From Janibacter sp. DB-40 (GTDB taxonomy: Bacteria > Actinomycetota > Actinomycetes > Actinomycetales > Dermatophilaceae): 64,000 bases of DNA. The notes beneath the pieces were generated by a model. That model ran no database searches. It had not been told where the DNA came from and saw only the letters and a list, made by a program, of their open reading frames with translations. The stretch covers positions 1,178,001 through 1,242,000 of the forward strand of contig NZ_CP120360.1 of NCBI RefSeq assembly GCF_029510815.1, given 5' to 3'. Shown piece by piece: positions 44,627 to 53,748 of this stretch. Within the stretch, counting starts at the first letter, position 1; the number at the start of each line of letters is the position of its first letter. Position numbers and translations under genes: made by a program.

Positions 44627-46918
44627 CTATCGCCGGCGGACGAGGTCGGCCAGGCGTTGCGGCAGGGAGAGCCAGGCGTCGACGCCGGCCCGCGGCCACA
44701 GGATCGCCTTCAGCCGTGAGCTGGTCATCCGCTGCTGACGGACCTCCCCGACGATCGAGGTGACCTCGGCGGACACGTCGGGCAGGTCCTGGTCCGGCCG
44801 CCCGTAGCGGGCGCGCTCCACCGTCAGCACGACGTGGTCGAGCTGCTCCCGCGTCGGCTCGTCGAGGTAGCCGTGGCGGCCGACCCACTCGCCGACGCGG
44901 CGCGGGGTGGCCCCCACGGGCGGTCGCAGGCCCAGGTCGTCGAGCTGGCCGATGAGGTCCTGCCACTCCGCCTCGATCCGGGCCGGGGCGTCGGGGGCCG
45001 TGGCCCGCTCGCGCCGACGAGCCAGCCACGCGGTGACCGGCATGATCGCCAGGGCGGCCACGGCGAGCAGCAGGCCCAGCAGCCACGTGCGCCACGAACG
45101 GCCCTCCTCCTCGCCGGCCGGGTCGACCGCGGTCGGGTCCTGTGCGTCCGGGGACGCCTGCGTGCTCGTGGTCGTCGTGGTCTCGCTCGTGGTGGTCGTC
45201 TCGTCCGTGGTCGCGGCCCCGTCGCGCTCGATGGAGATCGAGTAGGACGGCACGCTCGCCGCGCGGGCGCCGGGGGTCGGCTCGAAGCGGGTCCACCCCA
45301 CACCCGCGAAGTACAGCTCCGGCCAGGCGTGGGCGTCGCTGGCCCGGATGACGCGCTCCTCGGCGTCGACGGCCTCACCGGGGAGGAAACCGACGACCAC
45401 CCGGGCGGGGATGCCGTGGGCGCGCGCGAGGAGGGTCATCGTCGAGGCGAACTGCTGGCAGTAGCCGACCTTGGTCTCGAGGAAGGACAGGACCGGGTCG
45501 TCCGGGGACCCCGGCGGGTCGGGGACCTCGAGGTCGTAGTCGAAGTCCGGCCCGCGCAGGTACTCCTGGAACGCCTGGGCCGCCGTCAGGTCGTCGGCGC
45601 CCCCGGGCGCCAGGGAGAGGGCCAGCTCCTGGATCGCCTCGGCCGACGCGGGGTCGAGGGCGAGGTACTCGTCGGTGTACGCGGGGACGTCGACCGAGGA
45701 CCTCGACTCGCCCGTGCCGAAGTCCTCCTCCTGCGGGTCCAGCTCGAGGTAGCTGCTCGAGTAGCTGCTCGGGGTGCGCTGCACCCGGGCCGTCCCGTCG
45801 GCGCCGAGGGCCCAGGGGATGCCGCCGAGGTCGACCTCGGTGGGGTGGCGAGGCAGGGCGATCTGCGGGGCGGCCACGCCGTTGGCGTCGATGGCGACGC
45901 TGCGCTCCTCGCGGTCGATGGACTCGGCCGCGGCGGACGCCGGCCGGGGCAGCTCGAAGTCCTCCCGGGGTTGCACGTCACCCGAGCCCATCCGCCCGAA
46001 GCCGTCCTCGAAGTCGGTGACCACGGCGACCCGCAGCGGCTCGGGCGTCGGGTCGGTGGTCGTGTAGCGCAGCACCGGCTCCTCACTCGGTGACTGGAGG
46101 CTGCGCTTGAGGTCGAGCTCGGTCGACAGGCGGATGCCGTCGGTGGAGCGCGCCGACCCGGCACCTCCCGCGCCGAGCCCGTCGAGGACGTAGCGGGTGG
46201 GCAGGTGGGGCAGCGCTGCCGGGATGAGCAGGGCGCCGGCGAGACAGATCGCGGCGATCCGTGCGGCCTGCCACCGCAGCGAGCGGGCGGCGACGGCCTC
46301 CCCGTCGGCGTCGGCCATGAGGGGGACGGCCGTCGTCCACTCCCGCATCTCGCGGTCGGACTGGTTGGCGACCAGCGCCATCCACAGCACGGCACCGACG
46401 GCGAACCACCCCCACGGGAGCGCCCCACCGGAGTTGGCCGCCGGGACGAGGAAGAGCGACAGCAGCGGCAGCCCCGCGATCGTCGGGGCCGCCGCCGTCG
46501 CCGCGGACATGTCGACCGCGAGCCCGACCACGACGACGATGATGACGAGCACGACCGTGACGCCGGGGGACTCCGGCGCGGGCGCGGCGTAGGTGGTGAT
46601 CGTCTCCTGGGCGTCGCGCACGTAGTCGAGGAGCCGCGGCCCCGTCCGGGCCGTCGGCACGACCCCGTAGGCGGTCGTCCCGCCCAGCTGGGTGACCAGG
46701 ACGTACGCGGTCCCCGTGAGGAGCTGCCCGAGGATCGTCACGCTCGCCCGCCGGACGAGGGCTCGCAGGACGATGCCGGTGACGGCGACGACCGCGACGC
46801 CGAGCACGGCGGCCGGCAGCCACGCGGACTCCTCGAAGAGCGTCGTCAGCGGCATCGCGACCACGATGGTCGCCACGGCCGCGAGCGTCGCCGCCAGGGC
46901 CTGCGTGCCGGGGTTCAT
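44627..46918 (-). CDS. Membrane transglutaminase-like protein (TgpA family)
   Basis: A 763-residue protein. Six or seven membrane helices occupy about residues 1-220. A periplasmic region then leads to the transglutaminase core at about 475-545: VGYCQQFASTMTLLARAHGI (Cys), DAHAWPELYFAGVGWTRFEP (His, acidic residue). A Thr/Ser-rich linker (TTSETTTTTS), one membrane helix and a cytosolic DUF4129-like tail follow. This fold acts as transglutaminase or protease; the family target is unknown. ATG 46918 overlaps the DUF58 gene stop (ATGA), and together with MoxR it forms a conserved three-gene operon. Confidence 0.9.
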   Translation of the reverse strand: MNPGTQALAATLAAVATIVVAMPLTTLFEESAWLPAAVLGVAVVAVTGIVLRALVRRASVTILGQLLTGTAYVLVTQLGGTTAYGVVPTARTGPRLLDYVRDAQETITTYAAPAPESPGVTVVLVIIVVVVGLAVDMSAATAAAPTIAGLPLLSLFLVPAANSGGALPWGWFAVGAVLWMALVANQSDREMREWTTAVPLMADADGEAVAARSLRWQAARIAAICLAGALLIPAALPHLPTRYVLDGLGAGGAGSARSTDGIRLSTELDLKRSLQSPSEEPVLRYTTTDPTPEPLRVAVVTDFEDGFGRMGSGDVQPREDFELPRPASAAAESIDREERSVAIDANGVAAPQIALPRHPTEVDLGGIPWALGADGTARVQRTPSSYSSSYLELDPQEEDFGTGESRSSVDVPAYTDEYLALDPASAEAIQELALSLAPGGADDLTAAQAFQEYLRGPDFDYDLEVPDPPGSPDDPVLSFLETKVGYCQQFASTMTLLARAHGIPARVVVGFLPGEAVDAEERVIRASDAHAWPELYFAGVGWTRFEPTPGARAASVPSYSISIERDGAATTDETTTTSETTTTTSTQASPDAQDPTAVDPAGEEEGRSWRTWLLGLLLAVAALAIMPVTAWLARRRERATAPDAPARIEAEWQDLIGQLDDLGLRPPVGATPRRVGEWVGRHGYLDEPTREQLDHVVLTVERARYGRPDQDLPDVSAEVTSIVGEVRQQRMTSSRLKAILWPRAGVDAWLSLPQRLADLVRRR

Positions 46919-48123
46919 CCGCGGACCGCCCGTGCGACCGTGAGCTGCTCCCACAGCCGGGGGAGCTGGTCACCGGGGCGGACGACGAGGCTGCGCCACC
47001 CACCGAGGGCGAGCCGCTGCGCGGTCAGCTCGGCGGAGTCACCTGCGTCCGCGCCGAACCCGTCCCGGTCGATGACCAGGGCCATCCCGTGGGCGGCGCG
47101 GGCGGCGACCGGCTCGGCGTCCTGCGCGCCGAGCGCACCGATGACCGCGACCACGAGACCGCCTCCGTGCCGGGCGAACTCGTCGAGCGCCTCGACCATG
47201 TGGTGCGCGGAGGCCTGATCGGAGGGCTGGACGGCGGCGAGCCGGTCGAGTGCGTGGTCGACGTTGTCCAGCACGAGGACCCGGCCGACCCCGGTGGAGG
47301 CGAGCGAGAGGTGGACCTCGAAGCGCTCAGCGAGCAGCAGCGCCGTGACGGACGCCGCAGCCGTGACCGCCCACTCGAAGGAGCCGCCGTTGCCCGTCCC
47401 GGCGTGGACCGAGGCCCGGTCGTCGAGGACGACGAGGGCGCGACGACGCGTGGGTTCCTCGTCCTGGCGGACCATCGTCTCGCCGGTGCGGGCGGTGGAG
47501 CGCCAGTGGATGCGCCGCAGGTCGTCGCCGATGCGGTACTCACGCACGCCGATGTCGTCCTCGCCGTGGAGGGCCATGCGCGGCGAGGAGGCGGACTCGC
47601 CACCGCTGCCGGCGGTGACGCCGCGCACGGGGAGCAGGGGGACGGTGCGCGGCAGGACGACCAGGGCGCTCTCGCCGGGCACGGCGACCAGGCGGGTGGT
47701 CAGGCCGAAGGGGTCGTTCACCCGGACCGACAGCGGGCCGATCGTGTGGTGGCCGCGGACGTGGGAGCGCACCCGGTAGCCCAGGGCGCGCTCCTCGTCC
47801 CGACGCAGCCGGGGGATGAGCAGGTGCGGGCGGTCGCCGAGCGCGTAGGCCAGTCCCTCCTCGCCGCGCAGGAGCGGGGAGGTGGTCCGACCGGTGTTGC
47901 GGACGGTGAGCGTGACGTCGGCGTGCCCGTCGATCGGGATGCGGGCAGGGGAGAGGGAGCGCTCGACCTCCAGTGAGACGGGGCGCCGCGACAGCAGGGA
48001 GGCCAGCAGGGGCAGGACGACGAGCAGCGCGCCGACCCGCGTCAGGTCGTGCAGCCCGAGGACCATGCCGGCCACGGCGATGCCCACCCCGGCGCCGACG
48101 AAGACGCGTCCTCGCAGGGTCAT
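46915..48123 (-). CDS. DUF58 domain-containing membrane protein
   Basis: 402 residues. Two N-terminal membrane helices (about 7-40) are followed by a beta-rich domain with [19 protein letters not shown], then the DUF58 core [20 protein letters not shown] and LVVLDDRAS, resembling a von Willebrand A fold. It is commonly paired with MoxR ATPases, where the ATPase is thought to load or remodel the DUF58 partner. ATG 48123, 3 bp after the MoxR stop. The C-terminal part has no obvious metal-ion site beyond the D-D pair. Confidence 0.9.
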   Translation of the reverse strand: MTLRGRVFVGAGVGIAVAGMVLGLHDLTRVGALLVVLPLLASLLSRRPVSLEVERSLSPARIPIDGHADVTLTVRNTGRTTSPLLRGEEGLAYALGDRPHLLIPRLRRDEERALGYRVRSHVRGHHTIGPLSVRVNDPFGLTTRLVAVPGESALVVLPRTVPLLPVRGVTAGSGGESASSPRMALHGEDDIGVREYRIGDDLRRIHWRSTARTGETMVRQDEEPTRRRALVVLDDRASVHAGTGNGGSFEWAVTAAASVTALLLAERFEVHLSLASTGVGRVLVLDNVDHALDRLAAVQPSDQASAHHMVEALDEFARHGGGLVVAVIGALGAQDAEPVAARAAHGMALVIDRDGFGADAGDSAELTAQRLALGGWRSLVVRPGDQLPRLWEQLTVARAVRG

Positions 48124-48126
48124 CGG

Positions 48127-49119
48127 TCAGCGGGGGCCGGGCACTCGCGTGCGCTGCACGATCTCGGCGACGACGTCGGCGGCGGAGTGCCGGGCGAGCT
48201 GGGCCTCGCTGCTCAGCAGCAGCCGGTGCTCGAGCACGACCGTGGCCAGCGCCTGGATGTCGTCGGGCAGCACGTGGTCACGTCCGGCGAGAGCGGCGTG
48301 GGCGCGCGCGGCGCGCAGCAGGTGCAGGGTCGCGCGCGGTGAGGCGCCGAGGCGGATGTGCGAGCTGTGGCGGGTGGCGGTGGCCAGGTCGACGACGTAC
48401 TGCCGGACGGCGGGGGAGGCGTGCACGGTGCGCACGGCCTCCACGAGCCGGACGATGCCCTCGGCGTCGGTCACCGGCTCCAGGCCCTCCAGCGGGGAGC
48501 GGGAGCCGTGGTGCTCGAGCAGGTCGACCTCGGCGGCGGCCGTCGGGTAGCCCACCGACAGCCGTGCCATGAAGCGGTCGCGCTGGGCCTCGGGGAGGGG
48601 GTAGGTGCCCTCCATCTCCACGGGGTTCTGCGTGGCCATGATGATGAAGGGGTGCGGGAGCTCGTAGGTGTGCCCGTCGACGGTCACCTGCGCCTCCTCC
48701 ATGCACTCCAGCAGCGCTGACTGTGCCTTGGGGGAGGCCCGGTTGATCTCGTCACCGACGACGACGTGGGCGAAGACGGCGCCGGGGCGGAACTCGAAGT
48801 GGTGGGTCTCCTGGTTGTAGATGCTCACGCCGGTGATGTCGCTCGGGAGCAGGTCGGGGGTGAACTGCACGCGCCGCACCGAGGCGTCGATGCTGCGGGC
48901 GAGGGTCTTGGCCAGCATCGTCTTGCCGACGCCCGGGACGTCCTCGATGAGCAGGTGGCCACCCGCGAGGAGCACGGTGATCGCCGTGCGGACGACGTCC
49001 GGCTTGCCCTCCATGACGCCGTTCATCGCCTCGGCGAGTCGCGCACCCACGGCCACGACGTGCTCGAGGTCCTCACTCGGGGCGTGGGCGGGCACCGTAT
49101 CTTCCTTGCTCAGCGTCAC
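48127..49119 (-). CDS. MoxR family AAA+ ATPase
   Basis: A 330-residue ATPase: Walker A DVPGVGKTMLAKTLARS, VQFTPDLLPSDITGV, Walker B VVGDEINRASPKAQSALLEC, sensor 1 IMATQNPVEMEGTYPLPEAQ with arginine finger DRFMARL, and a C-terminal lid with LGASPRATLHLLRAARAHA. It acts as a chaperone-like ATPase with DUF58/VWA partners. GTG 49119 has an upstream CGGAG and fits the family start (M-x-L-S); longer in-frame extensions are low quality. It is the first gene of the moxR-DUF58-transglutaminase operon and divergent from mraZ. Confidence 0.92.
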   Translation of the reverse strand: MTLSKEDTVPAHAPSEDLEHVVAVGARLAEAMNGVMEGKPDVVRTAITVLLAGGHLLIEDVPGVGKTMLAKTLARSIDASVRRVQFTPDLLPSDITGVSIYNQETHHFEFRPGAVFAHVVVGDEINRASPKAQSALLECMEEAQVTVDGHTYELPHPFIIMATQNPVEMEGTYPLPEAQRDRFMARLSVGYPTAAAEVDLLEHHGSRSPLEGLEPVTDAEGIVRLVEAVRTVHASPAVRQYVVDLATATRHSSHIRLGASPRATLHLLRAARAHAALAGRDHVLPDDIQALATVVLEHRLLLSSEAQLARHSAADVVAEIVQRTRVPGPR

Positions 49120-49388
49120 CACGACTCCGATCCGTGGGGTTCCCGGACGTTCCCCCACTTCGCTCCAACTCACCCCTGAGCCTACGTGCCGTGGGGCCGC
49201 GGGCCCGCCCCCACGTGGTCGCTGACCTGCGCAGAGGGCTCCCTCGTCGCCGATTCGGCCGCAGGAGGGCGAAGGGGGCAGCAGACGCCGCGATTTCCCC
49301 CCACTTTGCACCACCCTCCATTTATCAGGGGAAACACAGGGTATTCAGTCCGCTTTTGTGGGCGCGGGAGGTGTGTTTCGGGCCCAGG

Positions 49389-49403
49389 TGGAGTAAAGTG
49401 GGG
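49389..49403 (+). promoter_or_regulatory. Candidate MraZ operator (two direct repeats)
   Basis: TGGAG-TAAAG-TGGGG gives two TGGGN-type repeats separated by 5 bp, the pattern MraZ binds in its own promoter. The rest of the 339-bp gap 49120-49458 holds an inverted AAAGTGGGG (about 49293-49302, minus strand) and a good SD (AGGGGAGGTG) before mraZ. No gene is visible in it. Confidence 0.65.
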
Positions 49404-49458
49404 GATCAAGGAAGCGCGTGGTGGCATTCGGGTCGATTCGTAGGGGAGGTGACCGCCG

Positions 49459-49890
49459 ATGTTCCTCGGGACCCACACCCCCCGTCTGGACGACAAGGGG
49501 CGCCTGTTCCTCCCCGCCAAGTTCCGGGACAAGCTCGCCGGTGGCCTCGTGATGACCCGAGGTCAGGAGCGCTGCCTCTACGTCTTCCCGATGGAGGAGT
49601 TCGTCAAGGTCACGCAGAAGTTCCAGGAGGCCCCCACCTCCAGCAAGGCCGCCCGTGACTACATGCGCGTCTTCCTCTCCGGTGCCAGCGACGAGATCCC
49701 CGACAAGCAGGGGCGTGTCACCGTCCCCGCCGCGCTGCGCGACTACGCCGGCCTCGACCGCGACTGCACCGTCATCGGAGCCGGCTCGCGCGTCGAGGTC
49801 TGGGACACCGCCGCGTGGAACGAGTACCTAGCCAGCACCGAGCAGGCCTTCGCCGACCAGTCCGAGGAGGTGATCCCCGGACTCATGTGA
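49459..49890 (+). CDS. mraZ: Transcriptional regulator MraZ
   Basis: 143 residues with two AbrB-like SpoVT swapped-hairpin domains: [19 protein letters not shown] (first) and [20 protein letters not shown] (second), with the second ending in [12 protein letters not shown]. MraZ binds DNA repeats in the dcw promoter. ATG 49459 is preceded by AGGGGAGGTG. It is first in the dcw cluster, with the candidate operator about 60 bp upstream of the start. Confidence 0.97.
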   Translation: MFLGTHTPRLDDKGRLFLPAKFRDKLAGGLVMTRGQERCLYVFPMEEFVKVTQKFQEAPTSSKAARDYMRVFLSGASDEIPDKQGRVTVPAALRDYAGLDRDCTVIGAGSRVEVWDTAAWNEYLASTEQAFADQSEEVIPGLM

Positions 49891-50062
49891 CGGCAGCTGC
49901 CGTCCGGCCTCCAGCCGTGACGTACGCCGACGCGACTTCCCCCGCGCCGGACGCGTCCCGGATGGGGACCAGGTGGCAGCTGCAGGACACGAACCAGTAC
50001 CGGAGATCACCCCCCACCCCGCACCACCACCGCACCAGACCGAGACGACGAAGGGAGTGACC

Positions 50063-51088
50063 GTGGACGATGCGCACACCGGCCCCGAGCCGGGCCGGGA
50101 CGCCGCCTCGCGGCACGTCCCCGTCATGCTCGAGGAGGTCCTGACGCTGCTGGCGCCCGTCCTCTCGACGCCTCCTCCGGGCGCCGACCGTCTCATCCAC
50201 GTCGACGGCACGCTGGGCATGGGCGGTCACGCCGAGGCGGTCCTCGAGGCCGGTGCCGACGTGCACCTCGTCGGCATCGACCGTGACCCCCAGGCGCTGG
50301 AGCTCGCGGGGGAGCGGCTGGCCCGCTTCGGTGAGCGCGTCACCCTCGTGCACGCGACCAACGACGAGATCGGCGACGTCCTCGACGAGCTGGGCATCGA
50401 CACCGTCACCTCCGCCTTCTTCGACCTCGGTGTCTCCTCCCTGCAGCTGGACGAGACCGAGCGCGGTTTCGCCTACGCGCACGACGCCCCGCTGGACATG
50501 CGGATGGACCCCACCGTCGGCATGACCGCCGCGGACGTGCTCAACACCTACGAGGCCCGCGACCTCGCGCGCGTCCTCTCGCAGTACGGCGAGGAGCGCT
50601 TCGCCCGCAAGATCGCCGCGGCGATCGTCCGGGAGCGGGAGGTCGCCCCCTTCGTCACCTCGGGGCGCCTCGTGGAGCTGCTGCGCAGGACCATCCCGAT
50701 GGCCACCCAGCGCGGTGGCGGCCACCCGGCCAAGCGCACCTTCCAGGCGCTGCGGATCGAGGTCAACGAGGAGCTGGCCGGCTGGAGCCGGGCGCTGCCG
50801 CTGGCCCTGCGGCGCATCGCGATCGGCGGCCGGATTGCCGTGCTGTCCTTCCACTCCCTCGAGGACCGCATCACCAAGCGGGCCCTGGCCGCCGGCGCCA
50901 CCTCCACCGCACCCCACGACCTACCCGTCGAGCTGCCCGAGCACGAGGCCGAGCTGCGCCTGCTCACCCGCGGTGCGCTCGTGCCCACGCAGGCCGAGCT
51001 CGACACCAACCCCCGATCCGCCTCGGTGCGCCTGCGCGCCGCCGAGCGCACCAGAGCCCCCCGGCCGATGAAAGGCACCGCGAGATGA
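50063..51088 (+). CDS. rsmH: 16S rRNA (cytosine-1402-N4)-methyltransferase RsmH
   Basis: The 341-residue SAM-dependent methyltransferase modifies 16S rRNA near the P-site. It has HVPVMLEEVL, the SAM motif DGTLGMGGHAEAVLEAG, DLGVSSLQLDETERGFAY and a C-terminal RTFQALRIEVNEEL and LSFHSLEDRITK. GTG 50063 is chosen with SD AAGGGA; another GTG at 50057 is too close to the SD. The stop overlaps ftsL (ATGA). mraZ-rsmH spacing is about 170 bp. Confidence 0.95.
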   Translation: MDDAHTGPEPGRDAASRHVPVMLEEVLTLLAPVLSTPPPGADRLIHVDGTLGMGGHAEAVLEAGADVHLVGIDRDPQALELAGERLARFGERVTLVHATNDEIGDVLDELGIDTVTSAFFDLGVSSLQLDETERGFAYAHDAPLDMRMDPTVGMTAADVLNTYEARDLARVLSQYGEERFARKIAAAIVREREVAPFVTSGRLVELLRRTIPMATQRGGGHPAKRTFQALRIEVNEELAGWSRALPLALRRIAIGGRIAVLSFHSLEDRITKRALAAGATSTAPHDLPVELPEHEAELRLLTRGALVPTQAELDTNPRSASVRLRAAERTRAPRPMKGTAR

Positions 51089-51624
51089 GCCAGATGTCTG
51101 TGGCAACCACTGTCGCCAAGCGCTCCACGACCGGCACGCAGCGGACCTCGCTGCGCGTGGTCACCCCGGAGGAGCGGACCGGCTCCGCGTGGTTCCCCGT
51201 CCTGTGCGTCGCGCTGCTGCTCGCCGGTCTGGCCGCCGTCCTGGGGCTGAACACCGCGATGGCGCAGGACTCCTTCGAGGTCACGGCGCTCGAGGCGAGG
51301 ACCGCCGAGCTCTCCGACACGCACGCGGCCCTCGAGCAGTCGATCAACGACCACTCGGCCCCGCAGAACCTCGCCACCGAGGCCCGCGCGATGGGCATGG
51401 TGCCCAGCGACACCGCCGCCTTCATCGACATCGAGAAGGGGCGCATCCTCGGCGTGGCGACGGTCGCCGACAAGCGGAAGGGATTTACCGTGGACGCAGC
51501 ATCCACGGCCACGGTCGAGGAGCAGAAGTCCTCCGACGAGAAGGCGTCGTCGCACGACACGGCGGCGGACGACGAGCCGGGCGGCACCGAGTCCGACGAC
51601 ACCTCCGAGACCCCCGGCGACTGA
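51085..51624 (+). CDS. ftsL: FtsL-like cell division protein
   Basis: 179 residues: basic cytoplasmic N-terminus, one membrane helix (VLCVALLLAGLAAVLGL, about 40-56), a short coiled-coil (LEARTAELSDTHAALEQSI) and a conserved ARAMGMVPSDTAAFIDI motif, then an acidic, low-complexity tail (DEPGGTESDDTSETPG). FtsL with FtsB and FtsQ activates FtsWI. The position between rsmH and ftsI is diagnostic even though the sequence is variable. ATG 51085 overlaps the rsmH stop. Confidence 0.88.
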   Translation: MSQMSVATTVAKRSTTGTQRTSLRVVTPEERTGSAWFPVLCVALLLAGLAAVLGLNTAMAQDSFEVTALEARTAELSDTHAALEQSINDHSAPQNLATEARAMGMVPSDTAAFIDIEKGRILGVATVADKRKGFTVDAASTATVEEQKSSDEKASSHDTAADDEPGGTESDDTSETPGD

Positions 51625-51661
51625 CCGACATCCCCACCCGCGACGCAGAGAGGCAGCGCCT

Positions 51662-53737
51662 GTGACCGAGCGTCGATCCGGCGGCAGCGGGCCCTCGCCC
51701 CGCCGCACGTCCGGAGCGAAGGGGGGCACCCCCCGGCCACGCACCGCGCCGACCGCCAAGAAGGCCGCGCCGAAGAAGGCGACGCCGAAGAAGGCCTCGT
51801 CCACGAGGACCACCGCGCGGCCGAGCGCGACGAAGGCGCCGCCGAGGAGGACGGCACCCACGCGGCCCGCGACGCGGCGTCCGTCCCCGGTGCGCCGGCC
51901 CGCCGCGGCCGGGACGGCGGCGCCGGGCAACTCCCGGGCGCGCATGCGCGCCCTGATGGTCACCTCGCTGATCGTGCTCAGCCTCTTCGCGGCCCAGCTG
52001 CTGCGCATCCAGGGCTTCGACTCCGAGGCCGTCGCGGCCAACGCCCTGGCCCAGCGCACCCACACCGAGACCATCCCGGCCCAGCGGGGCACGATCTACG
52101 GCGTCAACGGCACGGTCCTGGCCCAGAGCCAGGAGCGACGCATCGTCACCGTCGACCAGACGGCCGTGCCCGAGTACGAGAAGACCGTCGGCGGCGAGCT
52201 GACCGAGGTCGGCGTGCAGGGCGCCGCCGAGGACCTGGCGACGCTGCTCGACGAGTCCGAGGGGGACCTCGCGGAGGCCATGACGGGCGAGGAGCGCTAC
52301 GTCGTCCTGGCGAAGAACGTCTCCCCGCTGACCTGGCGCAGGATCAGCGATCTGGGCATCCCCGGCATCTACTCCGAGCGCACGTCGCAGCGCACCTACC
52401 CGCAGTCGACGACCGTCGCCTCGCTCGTGGGCTTCGTCCAGCCGCAGGACCAGAGCGCCGGCGCCGGCCTGGAGCTGCAGTTCGACGACGTCCTCAGCGG
52501 CGAGCCGGGCCGGGCGACCTACCAGATCTCCCAGGACGGCTCCCGCCTGCCCAACGCCTCGGACGACATCAACTCCGCCGAGCCCGGGCGCGACATCCGC
52601 CTGACGATCGACAACGACATCCAGTGGTACGCGCAGAACGCCCTGGCCAGCAAGGTCGAGGAGACCAAGGCCCTCTCCGGCACCGTCGTCGTCCAGGACG
52701 TCAACTCCGGTGAGCTCGTCGCCCTGGCGTCGTACCCGACCTTCGACCCGAACGACCTCGGCAGCGGGGACGGGGTCTACACCAACCTCGCCTTCAGCGA
52801 CGTCTTCGAGCCCGGGTCGACCGCGAAGATCATGACGGTCGCCGCCGGCCTGGAGGAGGACACCATCACGCCCCAGACGCCGATGGTCCTCCCGTACTCG
52901 ATGCGCCGCGGCAACGCCACGCTCAAGGACTCCCACCCCCACCCGGACGAGTACCGCACCGTCGCCGGGGCCCTCGCCCAGTCGAGCAACACCGGCATGA
53001 TGCTCATCGGCGAGACGATGGAGCCCAAGACGCTCGAGGAGTACCTGCGCCGCTTCGGCCTGGGCTCGACGAGCGGGTCCGGCTTCCCCGGCGAGTCCGG
53101 CGGTCTGCTGCCCCCGGCGGAGGACTGGAGCGGCTCGCAGCGGTACACGATGACCTACGGCCAGGGTGTCTCGACGACGGCGGTCCAGGTGACCAACGTC
53201 TTCCAGGCGATCGCCAACGACGGCCTGCGGATCAGCCCGACCTTCGTCGACTCGATCGAGGACGAGGACGGCAACTGGCGGCCGGCGCCGGAGGGGAAGA
53301 CCAACCGCGCGGTGTCGAAGGCGACGGCCAACCAGGTCTCGCGGATGCTCGAGGGCGTCGTCTCCGAGGACGGAACCGCCCCCGAGGCGCAGATCGAGGG
53401 GTACAGCGTCGCCGGCAAGACCGGTACCGCGGATCGCTACGACCCGGACACCGGCGGGTACTCCGGCAAGACGGCCAGCTTCATCGGCTACGCCCCGGCG
53501 GACGACCCGCAGCTGGTGATCTCGGTCATCCTGCAGCGCCCGATCAACGGCTACTACGGCGGCACGGTCGCCGCGCCGGTCTTCAAGGACGTCATGACCT
53601 ACGCCCTGCAGAAGAAGAAGGTCCCCCCGACGCCCGCGGACGAGCGCACCCCGAAGGTGCGCACCGTCCCGCCCGGCCAGCCGGACACGGACGACCCGGA
53701 TCTCCTGCGTGACCGGGGCGCTCCCGATGGGGGGTAA
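51662..53737 (+). CDS. ftsI: Septal peptidoglycan transpeptidase FtsI (PBP3)
   Basis: 691 residues. A long Lys/Ala/Pro-rich cytoplasmic tail (about 1-95; TAKKAAPKKATPKKAS) precedes one membrane helix (MVTSLIVLSLFAAQLL). The PBP dimerisation domain has RGTIYGVNGTVLA. The transpeptidase domain has the triad boxes STAK (FEPGSTAKIM), SSN (AQSSNTGMM) and KTG (AGKTGTADRY). It cross-links septal peptidoglycan and is the target of beta-lactams. GTG 51662 has SD AGAGGCAG. The unusual cationic N-terminus is also seen in the sigma factor of this window and probably reflects compositional preference. Confidence 0.95.
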   Translation: MTERRSGGSGPSPRRTSGAKGGTPRPRTAPTAKKAAPKKATPKKASSTRTTARPSATKAPPRRTAPTRPATRRPSPVRRPAAAGTAAPGNSRARMRALMVTSLIVLSLFAAQLLRIQGFDSEAVAANALAQRTHTETIPAQRGTIYGVNGTVLAQSQERRIVTVDQTAVPEYEKTVGGELTEVGVQGAAEDLATLLDESEGDLAEAMTGEERYVVLAKNVSPLTWRRISDLGIPGIYSERTSQRTYPQSTTVASLVGFVQPQDQSAGAGLELQFDDVLSGEPGRATYQISQDGSRLPNASDDINSAEPGRDIRLTIDNDIQWYAQNALASKVEETKALSGTVVVQDVNSGELVALASYPTFDPNDLGSGDGVYTNLAFSDVFEPGSTAKIMTVAAGLEEDTITPQTPMVLPYSMRRGNATLKDSHPHPDEYRTVAGALAQSSNTGMMLIGETMEPKTLEEYLRRFGLGSTSGSGFPGESGGLLPPAEDWSGSQRYTMTYGQGVSTTAVQVTNVFQAIANDGLRISPTFVDSIEDEDGNWRPAPEGKTNRAVSKATANQVSRMLEGVVSEDGTAPEAQIEGYSVAGKTGTADRYDPDTGGYSGKTASFIGYAPADDPQLVISVILQRPINGYYGGTVAAPVFKDVMTYALQKKKVPPTPADERTPKVRTVPPGQPDTDDPDLLRDRGAPDGG

Positions 53738-53748
53738 GGTCGACGACC

